From positions 1 through 58,668 of the forward strand of contig DS999405.1 of the NCBI GenBank assembly GCA_000158155.1: a stretch of 58,668 nucleotides of DNA, written 5' to 3'. Origin of the DNA: a gamma proteobacterium NOR5-3 (GTDB lineage Bacteria; Pseudomonadota; Gammaproteobacteria; Pseudomonadales; Halieaceae). The notes under the pieces were generated by a model that saw only the letters and a program-made list of their open reading frames with translations, made no database searches and had not been told where the DNA came from. The position numbers were made by a program, and so were the translations under genes. Of the stretch, positions 31,257 through 42,878 are shown in pieces. Position 1 is the stretch's first letter. Each line of letters begins with the position of its first letter.

Positions 31257-31295
31257 GTGTCCACGGCCTCCCCCGGTCGTGGACACCGTTTCTTA
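31257..31295 (+). terminator. puf operon terminator hairpin
   Basis: Nine-bp stem GTGTCCACG / CGTGGACAC around a C-rich loop, followed by CGTTTCTT. The stem is strong but the U-tract is interrupted. It lies 24 bases after pufA and before idi. Confidence 0.7.
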
Positions 31296-31356
31296 AATTC
31301 CTTGCAAAATTCATTGCATAGTCTCCACCTCGTTTACGTCTAGAAGGAGCCAGAAG

Positions 31357-32010
31357 TTGTCCATCACTGATTCCGAGTCCGAAGTGACTAAGTCTGACGT
31401 TGGCGTTGCGCGAGCAACCGTGTCTTTTGCTAATGAACAGCTTATTCTTGTCGATCGCGATGATCGAGTGGTCGGCTATCGCAACAAGTCGGACGCGCAT
31501 GCAGGTGCAGGCACTTTACACCGCGCCTTCTCGGCTTTTTTGTTCGATGAGCAGGGTCGATTATTGGTACATCGGCGCAGTCTACAGAAGCCACTGTGGC
31601 CCGGTTTCTGGACCAACAGCTGCTGCAGTCATCCTCGCCGTGGCGAGAACCTGGAGTCCGCGGTAAAACGGCGAATCAAGGAAGAGCTGGGTGTGGATGC
31701 GCTGGCCACAGCAATTTACAAATTCGAATATCGCGCCCGGTTTGAAGACGTTGGCAGTGAGCACGAGCTTTGCCATGTGTTTCTGGCGAGAACAACGACA
31801 GCAGCCACCCCTATAGCTGCGCACGCAGAAGAGGTGATGGAGTGGCGTTGGTTGAGCATAGACGAGGTAGATGCCTGGGTGAGTGAACGGCCTGCCCAAC
31901 TGACGCCGTGGTTTTTGCAGGAGTGGCTGAGCCTGCGTAATCGCTACCGCGGGCAGTTAGAGCATTTTATCAATGACCTACGAGGATCGGGTCAGCTTGG
32001 CGCAGCTTAA
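31357..32010 (+). CDS. idi: Isopentenyl-diphosphate delta-isomerase, type 1
   Basis: 217-aa Nudix-fold IPP isomerase interconverting IPP and DMAPP, feeding CrtE. Catalytic Cys in FWTNSCCSHPRRGE, the Nudix-like segment RRIKEELGVDA, and the Glu in EVMEWRWLSIDE. The N-terminal ~25 residues are extra. TTG start with AGAAGGAG ~8 bases upstream; no ATG is suitably placed. idi is commonly part of photosynthesis clusters. Confidence 0.93.
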   Translation: MSITDSESEVTKSDVGVARATVSFANEQLILVDRDDRVVGYRNKSDAHAGAGTLHRAFSAFLFDEQGRLLVHRRSLQKPLWPGFWTNSCCSHPRRGENLESAVKRRIKEELGVDALATAIYKFEYRARFEDVGSEHELCHVFLARTTTAATPIAAHAEEVMEWRWLSIDEVDAWVSERPAQLTPWFLQEWLSLRNRYRGQLEHFINDLRGSGQLGAA

Positions 32011-32132
32011 TCTGTGCGCGGCCTAGTAAATGACTCTGGTGGGCTTAATGTCCGCTCTGAGGCTAATTTAAGCACTATCTCAAGATAAGTGGCAGAGACT
32101 TTAGCGGTCTCGTAGCGGTCTCTAAGCCGCCT

Positions 32133-33503
32133 CTAACCTATGGTTCGCCAGCGGTAAGTCGGCGAGGAATCTCCCCACGCCTGATGCAAGGTGTAGCGAC
32201 CTGCTTCGGTCATGGTTAGTTTGTTCCCGTCTATCTCAACCAGTCCGTCCTCGCGCAGGACCTGTAATGCGGGGACCTCTTCATCAGCATTAAGCAACGT
32301 GTGCTGGTCGTCCGTGAGGTGCAGATTACACATGAGATCTGATAGCGCGTGACGCCGGGCTCGCACATTTGGGCTCAGTCGCGCAGCAGCACTCATGGGG
32401 AGTTCGCCGCGTTCCAGGCTGTCACGCCACATGCCCACATCAGCGTGGTTTCGCACGCAAATACTCGACAGGTCGGTCATTGAGCTGCTACCGAGTCCAA
32501 TCACATTTCGACCGGTTTGTGCGGTGTAGCCAATCCAGTTTCGATGCAGAGCGCCGCGGCGCTGCGCCTCGCTGATCCTGTCCTGCTCACTGGCAAAACA
32601 ATCTAGACCAACCCAGTCATAGCCGGCGCCACAAAGCCTGTCAACAATGCGGCTGAAAATAGCAACTTTGTCTGCCACCGACGGCATTTGCTGTACATCG
32701 ATTGCGCGCTGGTGTTGGAAAAGATTTGCGCGTCGAGAGTAGGTGAAGCAGGAAATGCGATCCGGGCTGAGCGCCAGGAGTTCATTGAGCGTGCGCTGGA
32801 CACTGGCCACGCTTTGCATAGGCAGGCCGTACACTAAATCTGTAGATACCGTATCGAAGCCGACCTGCCGCGCGTTTTCAAATACATCACGTATCACTGG
32901 AACAGACTGATGGCGGCCGAGAGCCTGTTGAACTGTCGGATCAAGATCCCGCAGCTCGAGATTCAGTGTTCGGAAACCGAGGCCATGCAGCAACGATAGC
33001 TGCGACATGGAAGCGCGCTGGGCGTTCGCATCGAGAGATGATTCGGTCTGAGCATCGATCTTGAAGTACTTGTCGAGCATGTCCACAAGTCTGACCAGCT
33101 GGACTTCGGACAGATAGTTGGGCGTGCCTCCGCCCAGGTGAAGCTGTTGAAGATGTCGGCCTCTTCCGAGATGGTCGGTGACCAACTGAATTTCAAGGTC
33201 TAAGGTATCGAGGTACCGATCGATCTGTTTGTGATCGTGGCTGACGCTCGTCTGGTGGTCGCAGGTAAGACATCGTGAGGGGCAAAACGGCAGGTGGATG
33301 TACATAGAAAGCGATTCATCGACATTTCGCTTCTCGTCTTCGAGTGCTGCGACATAGTCGTTGTGACTGACGCTGGGATCAAACGATAACCCGCTGTCGA
33401 ACAGCTTTCGGTCATCTGGATCCATGCCCCCTGAAGTAATGATCATACGGGCATTTTTACTGCTGTTGCGCGCGTTGTCGCTAATCTTGTCGCTTATAGC
33501 CAT
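32133..33503 (-). CDS. HemN-like radical SAM protein (divergent)
   Basis: 456-aa protein aligned by eye over its full length with oxygen-independent coproporphyrinogen III oxidase HemN (LHLGGGTPNYL, DLVYGLPMQ, HRNWIGYTAQ). The SAM-cluster motif is Cys74-Cys78-Cys81 (CPSRCLTCDH). The fourth HemN cysteine, usually two residues after, is replaced by His83. The HemN EVDPR segment reads LDANAQR, and the VQDF segment reads LRDL. These changes sit in or near the active site, so it may be a paralog with a changed role. ATG with GAGGGA upstream. Its 279-base upstream region holds no recognisable gene or perfect PpsR site. Confidence 0.8.
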   Translation of the reverse strand: MAISDKISDNARNSSKNARMIITSGGMDPDDRKLFDSGLSFDPSVSHNDYVAALEDEKRNVDESLSMYIHLPFCPSRCLTCDHQTSVSHDHKQIDRYLDTLDLEIQLVTDHLGRGRHLQQLHLGGGTPNYLSEVQLVRLVDMLDKYFKIDAQTESSLDANAQRASMSQLSLLHGLGFRTLNLELRDLDPTVQQALGRHQSVPVIRDVFENARQVGFDTVSTDLVYGLPMQSVASVQRTLNELLALSPDRISCFTYSRRANLFQHQRAIDVQQMPSVADKVAIFSRIVDRLCGAGYDWVGLDCFASEQDRISEAQRRGALHRNWIGYTAQTGRNVIGLGSSSMTDLSSICVRNHADVGMWRDSLERGELPMSAAARLSPNVRARRHALSDLMCNLHLTDDQHTLLNADEEVPALQVLREDGLVEIDGNKLTMTEAGRYTLHQAWGDSSPTYRWRTIG

Positions 33504-33782
33504 GGCGACCGTCCCTCTGCACATCCTGTGAAAATCTTCGGTCGTATGCTCGGTCTTTTCGCGGCGTGTTATACGTTTTTCATAAACGTTTTTTGCGCTG
33601 TAGCCAGTGGAGCCAACAAGAAGTGGCTAGATGGCAATGAGCGGACGCCGAGCATCGGGGCGTTCATCAGGGTGCACTCATAAAAGTATCGCTCCAAACC
33701 TCTTTGGTCAAGTTCATTGTGTGAATAAGTTTTGGGGCTTGTATCGTTTGGTCGTAATGTTGAGCGGCCGGTGGTGGCCTGT

Positions 33783-34595
33783 TTACAGGCTGCTCACGCT
33801 GCCCGGTTGCTGATTTTTATCAGTCTCGGGTGGCGATTTAGACTCGGGTGCCAGGGCCCAGCGCCACAACGCTGATTCGCCAAAGGGATACATGAGAAAC
33901 CAGTGCTCCAGAACGGCCAGGCTTAAAAGGGCGCTTACCAGCAAATTGGCGCTGCGCAGGAAAGGGTCATTAGTGGCCATCGCCTGCCCAAGCAGGAGCA
34001 CGGCGACGGCGGTGCCCACGGTAACGGATACCGGGAACAGCAGGTTCATGGGGGCGCGCCGGGTATAACTATCGAGGTACTGTAGGTGCTCCGGAAACCA
34101 ATCGCTGTTGTAGTTCCGAACGCCGAGAAACAGATTGAGCTTTGCGCTCCAGCGCATGAGCCATAAAGAGATGCAGGTGGCGGCGGCGACTTGATTGGGG
34201 CCGTCACCGGCAACCAACACAACCAGTGCCACCATCGCGATCACAGAAACCTCATGGTAAAGACTGGTTTGCAAGCCGAGCCAGAAACGCTGTGTGGTTT
34301 TTGTTCCCGGTGGGCAGGGTGTCTTTCGAGGGCCTGTAATCACCCCCATCAGATAGGTCATCTCAAGCCAGGCCCAAATGATGAGTCCCTGGCCAAAGCC
34401 TAATAGTGCTCCCGCCGCGCTGCGGTCTTCACTGCGGCCCGGCAGGTAAATGAGTGAAACAAGTACTAGTGCTGTTACGGCGAGCAGACTGGCTTTTTGC
34501 CACTTTAGCCCGAGTCTGTTGAGCAGTAGGACAACCCCGGTACTGATCCACCAGGCTAAAGTGACCGTTGCCAGCGCTAGGAGATAGTCAATCAC
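33783..34595 (-). CDS. puhE: PuhE, photosynthetic complex assembly protein
   Basis: 270-aa polytopic membrane protein (about seven helices) of the PuhE family. Conserved WLEMTYLMGVITGPRKTPCP, LYHEVSVIAMVAL and NYNSDWFPEHLQYLDSYTRR are present. PuhE affects reaction-centre and bacteriochlorophyll levels in Rhodobacter. Last gene of the long bchF...puh operon, its start overlapping the puhC stop by four bases. The C-terminal ~20 residues are a polar tail. Confidence 0.93.
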   Translation of the reverse strand: MIDYLLALATVTLAWWISTGVVLLLNRLGLKWQKASLLAVTALVLVSLIYLPGRSEDRSAAGALLGFGQGLIIWAWLEMTYLMGVITGPRKTPCPPGTKTTQRFWLGLQTSLYHEVSVIAMVALVVLVAGDGPNQVAAATCISLWLMRWSAKLNLFLGVRNYNSDWFPEHLQYLDSYTRRAPMNLLFPVSVTVGTAVAVLLLGQAMATNDPFLRSANLLVSALLSLAVLEHWFLMYPFGESALWRWALAPESKSPPETDKNQQPGSVSSL

Positions 34596-35050
34596 CCGCG
34601 ATCATCTGGTTCCGCGCTGAGCAGCGGGGCGTCCATGAGTTCTGCAAAAACGGCAATGTTAGTCGCACCAAAGGCTACTAGATCGACCTTTTCTTTGGTG
34701 CTCGGGTCAGATAGGACCAGACGTCCATCGTCGTAGCGGGTCAACTCGAACATCGATGCGATACCAGAATCCAGTCCCCGGCGTTGGCGAACGAGGCTGC
34801 GTACTACGCCTCGGAGGAAAGCGCCCTCACCGGACGGGATCTTGGCAATAGAAGCATTGCTGTTCCATTCGAATACTTCAACCACGCCGTTAGGCAGGTC
34901 GCGGAAGCCGAGCTCTCGCACATCCACGACCGCCGCATCGGGCACAGAACTCATGGAGTAGCCGGTAAGTCGCGCCGTCAATGTCGCAGCCAATACGGCC
35001 ATGACAAATAGCGCCAGACCGACCATCAGGATTCGAGAGCTCGAATCCAT
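34592..35050 (-). CDS. puhC: PuhC, photosynthetic complex assembly protein
   Basis: 152-aa protein with one N-terminal membrane helix (ILMVGLALFVMAVLAATLTA) and a periplasmic domain with the PuhC signatures LGFRDLPNGVVEVFEW and IPSGEGAFLRGVVRSLVRQRR. Needed for full reaction-centre/LH1 assembly in Rhodobacter. The ATG preceded by GAGGAGG was chosen; in-frame ATG (35086) and TTG (35101) starts would add 12 or 17 polar residues. puhB is 70 bases upstream. Confidence 0.92.
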   Translation of the reverse strand: MDSSSRILMVGLALFVMAVLAATLTARLTGYSMSSVPDAAVVDVRELGFRDLPNGVVEVFEWNSNASIAKIPSGEGAFLRGVVRSLVRQRRGLDSGIASMFELTRYDDGRLVLSDPSTKEKVDLVAFGATNIAVFAELMDAPLLSAEPDDRG

Positions 35051-35120
35051 AGAGCCCCTCCTCGGTTGTTCGGTCTGGTCATGCATGACAGCGTTGTCCA
35101 ACTTCAGGGCTCCTCAAGGT

Positions 35121-35780
35121 TTAGGAAGCGCTGAGCATAGCGCTGTGATTGTCGGCGTTCTGGCTGGTAACCGAGGTGCTCTCGGCCCGAGCGGGTTTTG
35201 TTGCGCTGCTGACGACACTGGCGAGGCTAGCAGCCAGTTCTTCAACGTTGGCAACGCTGCGAAGTGCGGGTTGAGTCGGGTTGATTCGCCAGCTGCGTAC
35301 ATTAGGCCACAGCATCATGTAAGACAGGCGTTTTTTCTGATCCACGGACAGCACAATATCGCCACTGCCATCGGAGAAGCGACGCATATCGGCTGCAGTG
35401 ACAATCGAGAGCGGGATGTTAACCATCATGGGCATGGCAACGCCAAAGCGCAGAACCAGACGCTTGTCGGTCAAGGTATAGACCGTGGTGCGGGCATAGG
35501 AAAAAGCCAGTAGGGAGAGAATCCCTATCGCGACTGTTCCCAGGCCGACCATCCATGTGCTGCCCAGGATGACCTCTGCCAGAGAAGCGCTGCCAGATGC
35601 CTGTATCGCCAGATGCACGGCAATGAGTGCGGCAAAGTAGAGCGATACGGTACGCACATGAAAAACCCGCCGCGCCATGACCTTGAAGTCCGGCTCTCCC
35701 TGCCAGATGAGTGTCTCATCGGGTGGGAGGTATCCCGGAAGGCCGCGTACAGGTTCTTCTTCGTATTCGCCGACACTCAT
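35121..35780 (-). CDS. puhB: PuhB, reaction centre assembly protein
   Basis: 219-aa PuhB with a bacterial PH-like domain. Family start PVRGLPGYLPPDETLIWQGE, two or three membrane helices, then TVYTLTDKRLVLRFGVAMP. Acts as a dimeric reaction-centre assembly factor in Rhodobacter. The start overlaps the puhA stop by four bases. The C-terminal ~25 residues are a Ser/Ala-rich tail. Confidence 0.94.
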   Translation of the reverse strand: MSVGEYEEEPVRGLPGYLPPDETLIWQGEPDFKVMARRVFHVRTVSLYFAALIAVHLAIQASGSASLAEVILGSTWMVGLGTVAIGILSLLAFSYARTTVYTLTDKRLVLRFGVAMPMMVNIPLSIVTAADMRRFSDGSGDIVLSVDQKKRLSYMMLWPNVRSWRINPTQPALRSVANVEELAASLASVVSSATKPARAESTSVTSQNADNHSAMLSAS

Positions 35781-36544
35781 AGTACCGGCTCCGTGCGTTC
35801 CGGCAGTGCATAGAGATAACCGCCGCCGTAGTAGGCTCCGATTTTGTCTTCTTCTTGCAATGTCACAAAGTCCGGATTAGCGGTCGATGGTGCTTCGGCG
35901 AAGTGCTTTCCGCATACCGATTTCGCAATGACGTCGCCATTGGATTTGATGCGTGCAAAGGTCATGGGGATCATGACGCGGCGTTCGCCCGCGGCAATCT
36001 CCAGATAGCGCACGCAGGGCTCGCTGAGATCAATCCAAAGATCGGTCACCGTGCCACCTTGTTCGCCGTCTACACCGTAAACAGGGCGTCCCCGGGGGTC
36101 CGGGTCACGACTCTCCACACTCCAGTCCTGAGCGATACGCATAGGGATGATCCTGGGTGTGCCATGATCGTGATTGAGATCTGGCGTCTCCGGGCGAATC
36201 GCCCAGGCCGCAGGTCCGACGCCGTCGAGCATGGCGTTGCCGGTAGGCTCCAGCGGGAACCCCGGAGCGGGCACAAGCTGCTCCGCCTTGAGCTCGTAGC
36301 CTTCTGGCTCGGCCTTGGGCACAGAGCGTGTGCCTTGCCCGTGGGGCAGGATGTAGGTCTTCTCTTCGGGCATACCAAAGAGATCTCCCCCGCGGTAATT
36401 CTCGTTATGAGAATCTACCAGCGGGTAACCCTCGCGTTTGCTTTCGCGGTGCAGATAGCCCACGAGTCCGAAGAAAAACAGCCAGAACGCATAGAGCGTC
36501 AGCTGTGCCACGTCAATGTACTCGGTTATAGCTCCAGTACCCAT
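35777..36544 (-). CDS. puhA: PuhA, reaction centre H subunit
   Basis: 255-aa H subunit with a single N-terminal helix (LTLYAFWLFFFGLVGYLHRE) and a cytoplasmic beta-rich domain (PRIIPMRIAQDWSVESRDPD, GTVTDLWIDLSEP) that caps the L/M quinone side. GGAGG precedes the ATG. Standard gene order lhaA-puhA-puhB-puhC. Confidence 0.97.
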   Translation of the reverse strand: MGTGAITEYIDVAQLTLYAFWLFFFGLVGYLHRESKREGYPLVDSHNENYRGGDLFGMPEEKTYILPHGQGTRSVPKAEPEGYELKAEQLVPAPGFPLEPTGNAMLDGVGPAAWAIRPETPDLNHDHGTPRIIPMRIAQDWSVESRDPDPRGRPVYGVDGEQGGTVTDLWIDLSEPCVRYLEIAAGERRVMIPMTFARIKSNGDVIAKSVCGKHFAEAPSTANPDFVTLQEEDKIGAYYGGGYLYALPERTEPVL

Positions 36545-36571
36545 TTCAGTTCCTCCCTGTCAGGGTCTATG

Positions 36572-37999
36572 TCAATTCGGGAATTCATGCAGAGCGAAAG
36601 TGCTCCCTTGCCCGACCTGCCCGGGGCCGCGTACCAGCGGTCCCAGTGCAATTAAAGCTGCAAACAGCAGCAGTATTTCTAAGTGGTAGACGGCGCTGTA
36701 GCCCGTTACCGGATCCATCAAAGCGGGTCCCAGTTTTCCGTTGACCGCCAGATGTGTGATGTAGTCTCGAAGTCCGCCGCCGGCTGCGATAGCCAGGCCC
36801 GCAGCTGTGGCTTGCACAGCGCCCCAGGCGCCTAACGCCAGTCCTTTTTCGTCTTCGTTGCCCAGGGCCATGGCGGCGGTGAGCGTGCCCACTGCAAAAA
36901 AACCGCCGCCGAGGCCAATGCAGCCGGCGCCAATTTTGAACAGCAAAGCGGATTCGAGCGGGGCGGATAGAATCACCGCGGCAAAAGCAAACAGTCCCAT
37001 AGCCGCGCCGTAGCCGGATAAGCGAATGGGATCAGCGCCAGCGCCAAGGCGCTTTGAGGACAGTGCGAAGGCAATAAGCATTCCCAATCCCCAGATAGCG
37101 GAAAGGCTTGTCGTAGCGCTCACTGACATGCCCAGTACCTGGCCACCGTAGGGCTCAAGCAGGATGTCCTGCATGCTGAATGCAGCGGTACCAAGGCCAA
37201 TAGCCAGTAATAGTCGTCTGGTGCTACTGGATGCTGTAAATGCGCCCCAGCTTGCGGAAAAGTTGGGGCGAGGTCTTGCGGGATCCGTGCGCGAAGGCAT
37301 GAGGCTCTCCTGGCGCCACAGAGCTATCGCGTTAAGCACGATAGTCGCGATGGCGGTTCCCTGAATGACCTTGATGAGCTTGAGATTGGAGAAGTCATCG
37401 AGTAGTACAGAAAAAATGAGGGCGCTTAGGATGGTCCCCAAAAGCAGCATCACATAGAGCAGAGCAACAACTTTGGGGCGAGTGTTGTCTGTAGCCAGGT
37501 CCGTAGCCAGCGCGAGTCCGGCAGTCTGGGTTATGTGGAGTCCTGCGCCCACCAACAAAAATGCCAATGCCGCGGCCAGAGGGCCAAGCCACTGGGGGCC
37601 AGCGGCGGGATCAGCCAGCACGATTAAAGCAAAGGGCATGATGGCCAGGCCGCCGAACTGAGTCATGCTGCCTCCCCAGATGTAGGGAACGCGACGCCAG
37701 CCTAATAAAGATTTGTGATGGTCCGAACGAAAGCCTACCAGCGCACGCATGGGGGCGAAGAGCAGTGGCAATGACACCATCAGTGATACCAGCCAGGCCG
37801 ACTGTCCCATCTCCAGAACCATGACCCGGTTGAGGGTGCCATTGAGTAACACCAGAGCCATACCGACACTGATTTGAAAGAGTGATAGTCGGGCCAGTCG
37901 GGTAAGCGGCAGATCACCGCTCACGGCATCCGCAAACGGGACCAGTGCAAGCACCGCCCCGGATGGAAAAATACGATCTGTGATCGCGCTGAAGTTCAC
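36572..37999 (-). CDS. lhaA: LhaA, LH1 assembly protein (PucC-family MFS)
   Basis: 475-aa twelve-helix BCH2/PucC-family protein. Marker segments: RLSLFQISVGMALVLLNGTLNRVMVLEM, cytoplasmic loop GFRSDHHKSLLGWRRVPYIW and LEPYGGQVLGMSVSATTSLSA. LhaA helps LH1 assembly and may deliver bacteriochlorophyll. The apparent GTG start lies two bases after a 45-aa ORF; the first ~30 residues are variable, so the exact start is uncertain. A second family member is at 45387. Confidence 0.92.
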   Translation of the reverse strand: MNFSAITDRIFPSGAVLALVPFADAVSGDLPLTRLARLSLFQISVGMALVLLNGTLNRVMVLEMGQSAWLVSLMVSLPLLFAPMRALVGFRSDHHKSLLGWRRVPYIWGGSMTQFGGLAIMPFALIVLADPAAGPQWLGPLAAALAFLLVGAGLHITQTAGLALATDLATDNTRPKVVALLYVMLLLGTILSALIFSVLLDDFSNLKLIKVIQGTAIATIVLNAIALWRQESLMPSRTDPARPRPNFSASWGAFTASSSTRRLLLAIGLGTAAFSMQDILLEPYGGQVLGMSVSATTSLSAIWGLGMLIAFALSSKRLGAGADPIRLSGYGAAMGLFAFAAVILSAPLESALLFKIGAGCIGLGGGFFAVGTLTAAMALGNEDEKGLALGAWGAVQATAAGLAIAAGGGLRDYITHLAVNGKLGPALMDPVTGYSAVYHLEILLLFAALIALGPLVRGPGQVGQGSTFALHEFPN

Positions 38000-38001
38000 T
38001 T

Positions 38002-38139
38002 TCAGAAACGCTCCCGGTCTTCAGGCAGATAAGCGCTGCTGATGTATACCTGGATCCTGTGCCCCGGAGTGTCGGCACTGCTCAAGACCCTGGACGCGCC
38101 GTCGTGGAAACGCCTATTTGTTTCTGATGGACGAAGCAT
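38002..38139 (-). CDS. Possible 45-aa ORF between bchL and lhaA
   Basis: An ATG-started frame of 45 codons begins 18 bases after the bchL stop and ends two bases before the lhaA GTG, filling the 157-base gap almost completely. The product is Arg-rich and polar (starts MLRPSETNRR, ends YLPEDRERF), with no membrane helix or known motif. The upstream ribosome-binding site is weak. It sits where bchM usually lies in bchL-bchM-lhaA operons, but does not look like the C-terminus of BchM. It could be a small gene, a coupling leader for lhaA, or chance. Confidence 0.4.
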   Translation of the reverse strand: MLRPSETNRRFHDGASRVLSSADTPGHRIQVYISSAYLPEDRERF

Positions 38140-38156
38140 GTTGTTAAGCTCGATCA

Positions 38157-39254
<1,098 letters not shown>

Positions 39255-39283
<29 letters not shown>

Positions 39284-40826
39284 AAAGCGTGTTGACGTTG
39301 ATCACACTGACACCCGTGTCAGCAGCAAATTTTTCGGTGTTGCGTTTGGCTTTTCCCCGCACAAAGAACGGAATCTTGCGCAACTCGCGCTCAGCATTCA
39401 GATCCCAGGTGAGCTCAGCCGCGGCATCGGCGTCTTCGCTATGTATTGAATCGTTGACCGCAGTATTCTCACTACGTTTTGCCACGCCCTCAGCCGCAAG
39501 GTGCGATGGTTGGGCGCTGTCATTGAACTCAAAGTCATCCCGGAACATTGCCAGCAGGTGTTCTTCAAGCCCCATCATCAAGGGGTGTACCCAGCTATCG
39601 AAGATCACGTTGGCACCCTCAAATCCCATCTGGGGTGAGTAGCGGGCGGGGTAATCCTGAACGTGTGCCGGTGTAGAAATGACCGCGCAGGGCACGCCCA
39701 GGCGTTTGGCAATATGACGTTCCATCTGCGTGCCCAGTACGAGCTCTGGCTGGAGCTCGCTGATCACGCGTTCCACTTCCAGGTAGTCATCGCTGATCAG
39801 GGCTTTAAGGCCGAGTTCGGTAGCGGCGGTGCGCACTGCGCGGGCCTGCTCCCGGGAGTAGGTGCCCATGCCGACGACTTCGAAGGCGAGCTCCTCATGC
39901 GCTATGCGCGCTGCTGCAACCACATGAGTTGCATCACCGAATACGAATACACGCTTGCCGGTCAGATAGGTGGAGTCCACAGACCGTGAATACCAGGGCA
40001 GGCGGGAGTCTGTGGCGTCCGGGGCGTACTCGATGCCCAGCGTTTCGGCCACTTCAGCCAGAAACTCGCGGGTAGCACCGACGCCGATGGGTACGGTTTT
40101 AATCGTAGGCTGCTTAAAGTTGCGTTGTAGCCAGTCACAGCTGGGTCCTGCAATCTCCGGATAAAGGCAGACGTTGGCATCCGCATCAGGGAGTCGCAAA
40201 AGGTCGCCAGGACTGGCGTTAAGAGGTGCGCACACATTAACCCTCACGCCCATCTGTGCAAGTAACTGGGTGATCTCGCGAACATCATCACGACAGCGAA
40301 AGCCCAGCGAGCTGGGTCCCAGAAGGTTAACGCTGGGTGGCTGCCCGCCCCGGGGAGCAGGCTCAGTACCCGGAGCTGGCACGCGACTTTGCAGCAAGCC
40401 GCGAACCAGGCTGTAGAAGGTCTCGCCGGCGCCCCAGTTTTCTTTTCTGGAGTAAGCAAGCATTTCTATAGGCACTACAGGAACGGATAGTCCGCAGCTT
40501 GTGGCTAAAGATCCAGGTTGATCTTGAATGAGTTCCGCCGTGCAGGAGTCACCGACCAGTAGCACCTGAGGCTTATGTTTCTCAACCGCTGCGTGGATGC
40601 TGTTCAGTACAAGCTCGGCTGTGTCGCTGCCCAAATCCCTGGCTTGAAAGGTGGTGTAGGTCACCGGTGGGCGGTGGTTATCCCGCTCGATCATGGTAAA
40701 CAAAAGATCGGCGTAGCTATCGCCCTGAGGTGCATGTAACAGCAGGTGAACGCCGCGCATGGAGTTGGCGATTCGGATGGCCCCGACATGTGGGGGGCCT
40801 TCGTAGGTCCATAGGGATAATTCCAT
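39255..40826 (-). CDS. bchB: BchB, dark protochlorophyllide reductase subunit B
   Basis: 523-aa NifK-like subunit. N-terminal [20 protein letters not shown] is typical, with the Asp/Cys FeS ligands of the family, [16 protein letters not shown] and the C-terminal PCP_red domain ([20 protein letters not shown]). Forms the catalytic heterotetramer with BchN. Starts three bases after bchN with GGAGG seven bases upstream. Confidence 0.97.
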
Positions 40827-40829
40827 TAG

Positions 40830-42622
<1,793 letters not shown>

Positions 42623-42683
42623 TAAACAGACCTCTGTCTGTGCTTGCCAATTCATGAGTGAATGTAGTGCTGGGCGGTCGCTA

Positions 42684-42793
42684 TGTCAATTATAATTTAC
42701 ACATCAATGCGTTCAAAAGAATTGACACTCGTTGGTCGGTGGTCTTTACTGTAAATCTATACGGCTTGGCAATAGTGTTAACTATGCTTTACG
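42684..42793. promoter_or_regulatory. PpsR/CrtJ-type operators, bchF / ppsR
   Basis: A perfect TGT-N12-ACA at 42684-42701, a near-match CGT-N12-ACA at 42710-42727 (26 bp apart) and a further near-match TGT-N12-ACG at 42776-42793 closer to ppsR. On the minus strand TTGAAC and a perfect TATAAT (42689-42694, spacer 16) form a strong bchF promoter overlapping the first site. TTGACA at 42722-42727 may serve ppsR. Confidence 0.75.
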
Positions 42794-42878
42794 CGTGCCA
42801 TAATTACCCCGGCAGAGGCTTAAATGTGTTTCATGCCGTTAGCTGTCTAATTCGTACCTCCTTGTTGGAAATAAGCTC

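Noticed and set aside
33541-33600. AACG-rich inverted repeat (CGTTT/AAACG) and TGT-N12-ATA upstream of the HemN-like gene, considered as an FNR or PpsR site
   Set aside because: It matches neither TTGAT-N4-ATCAA nor TGT-N12-ACA, and has no tandem partner.
33631-33813. 60-codon plus-strand frame upstream of the HemN-like gene
   Set aside because: Overlaps the puhE end, lacks a ribosome-binding site and has no protein-like character.
35855-36655. 266-codon plus-strand frame across puhA
   Set aside because: Antisense to intact puhA and the lhaA end; no domain.
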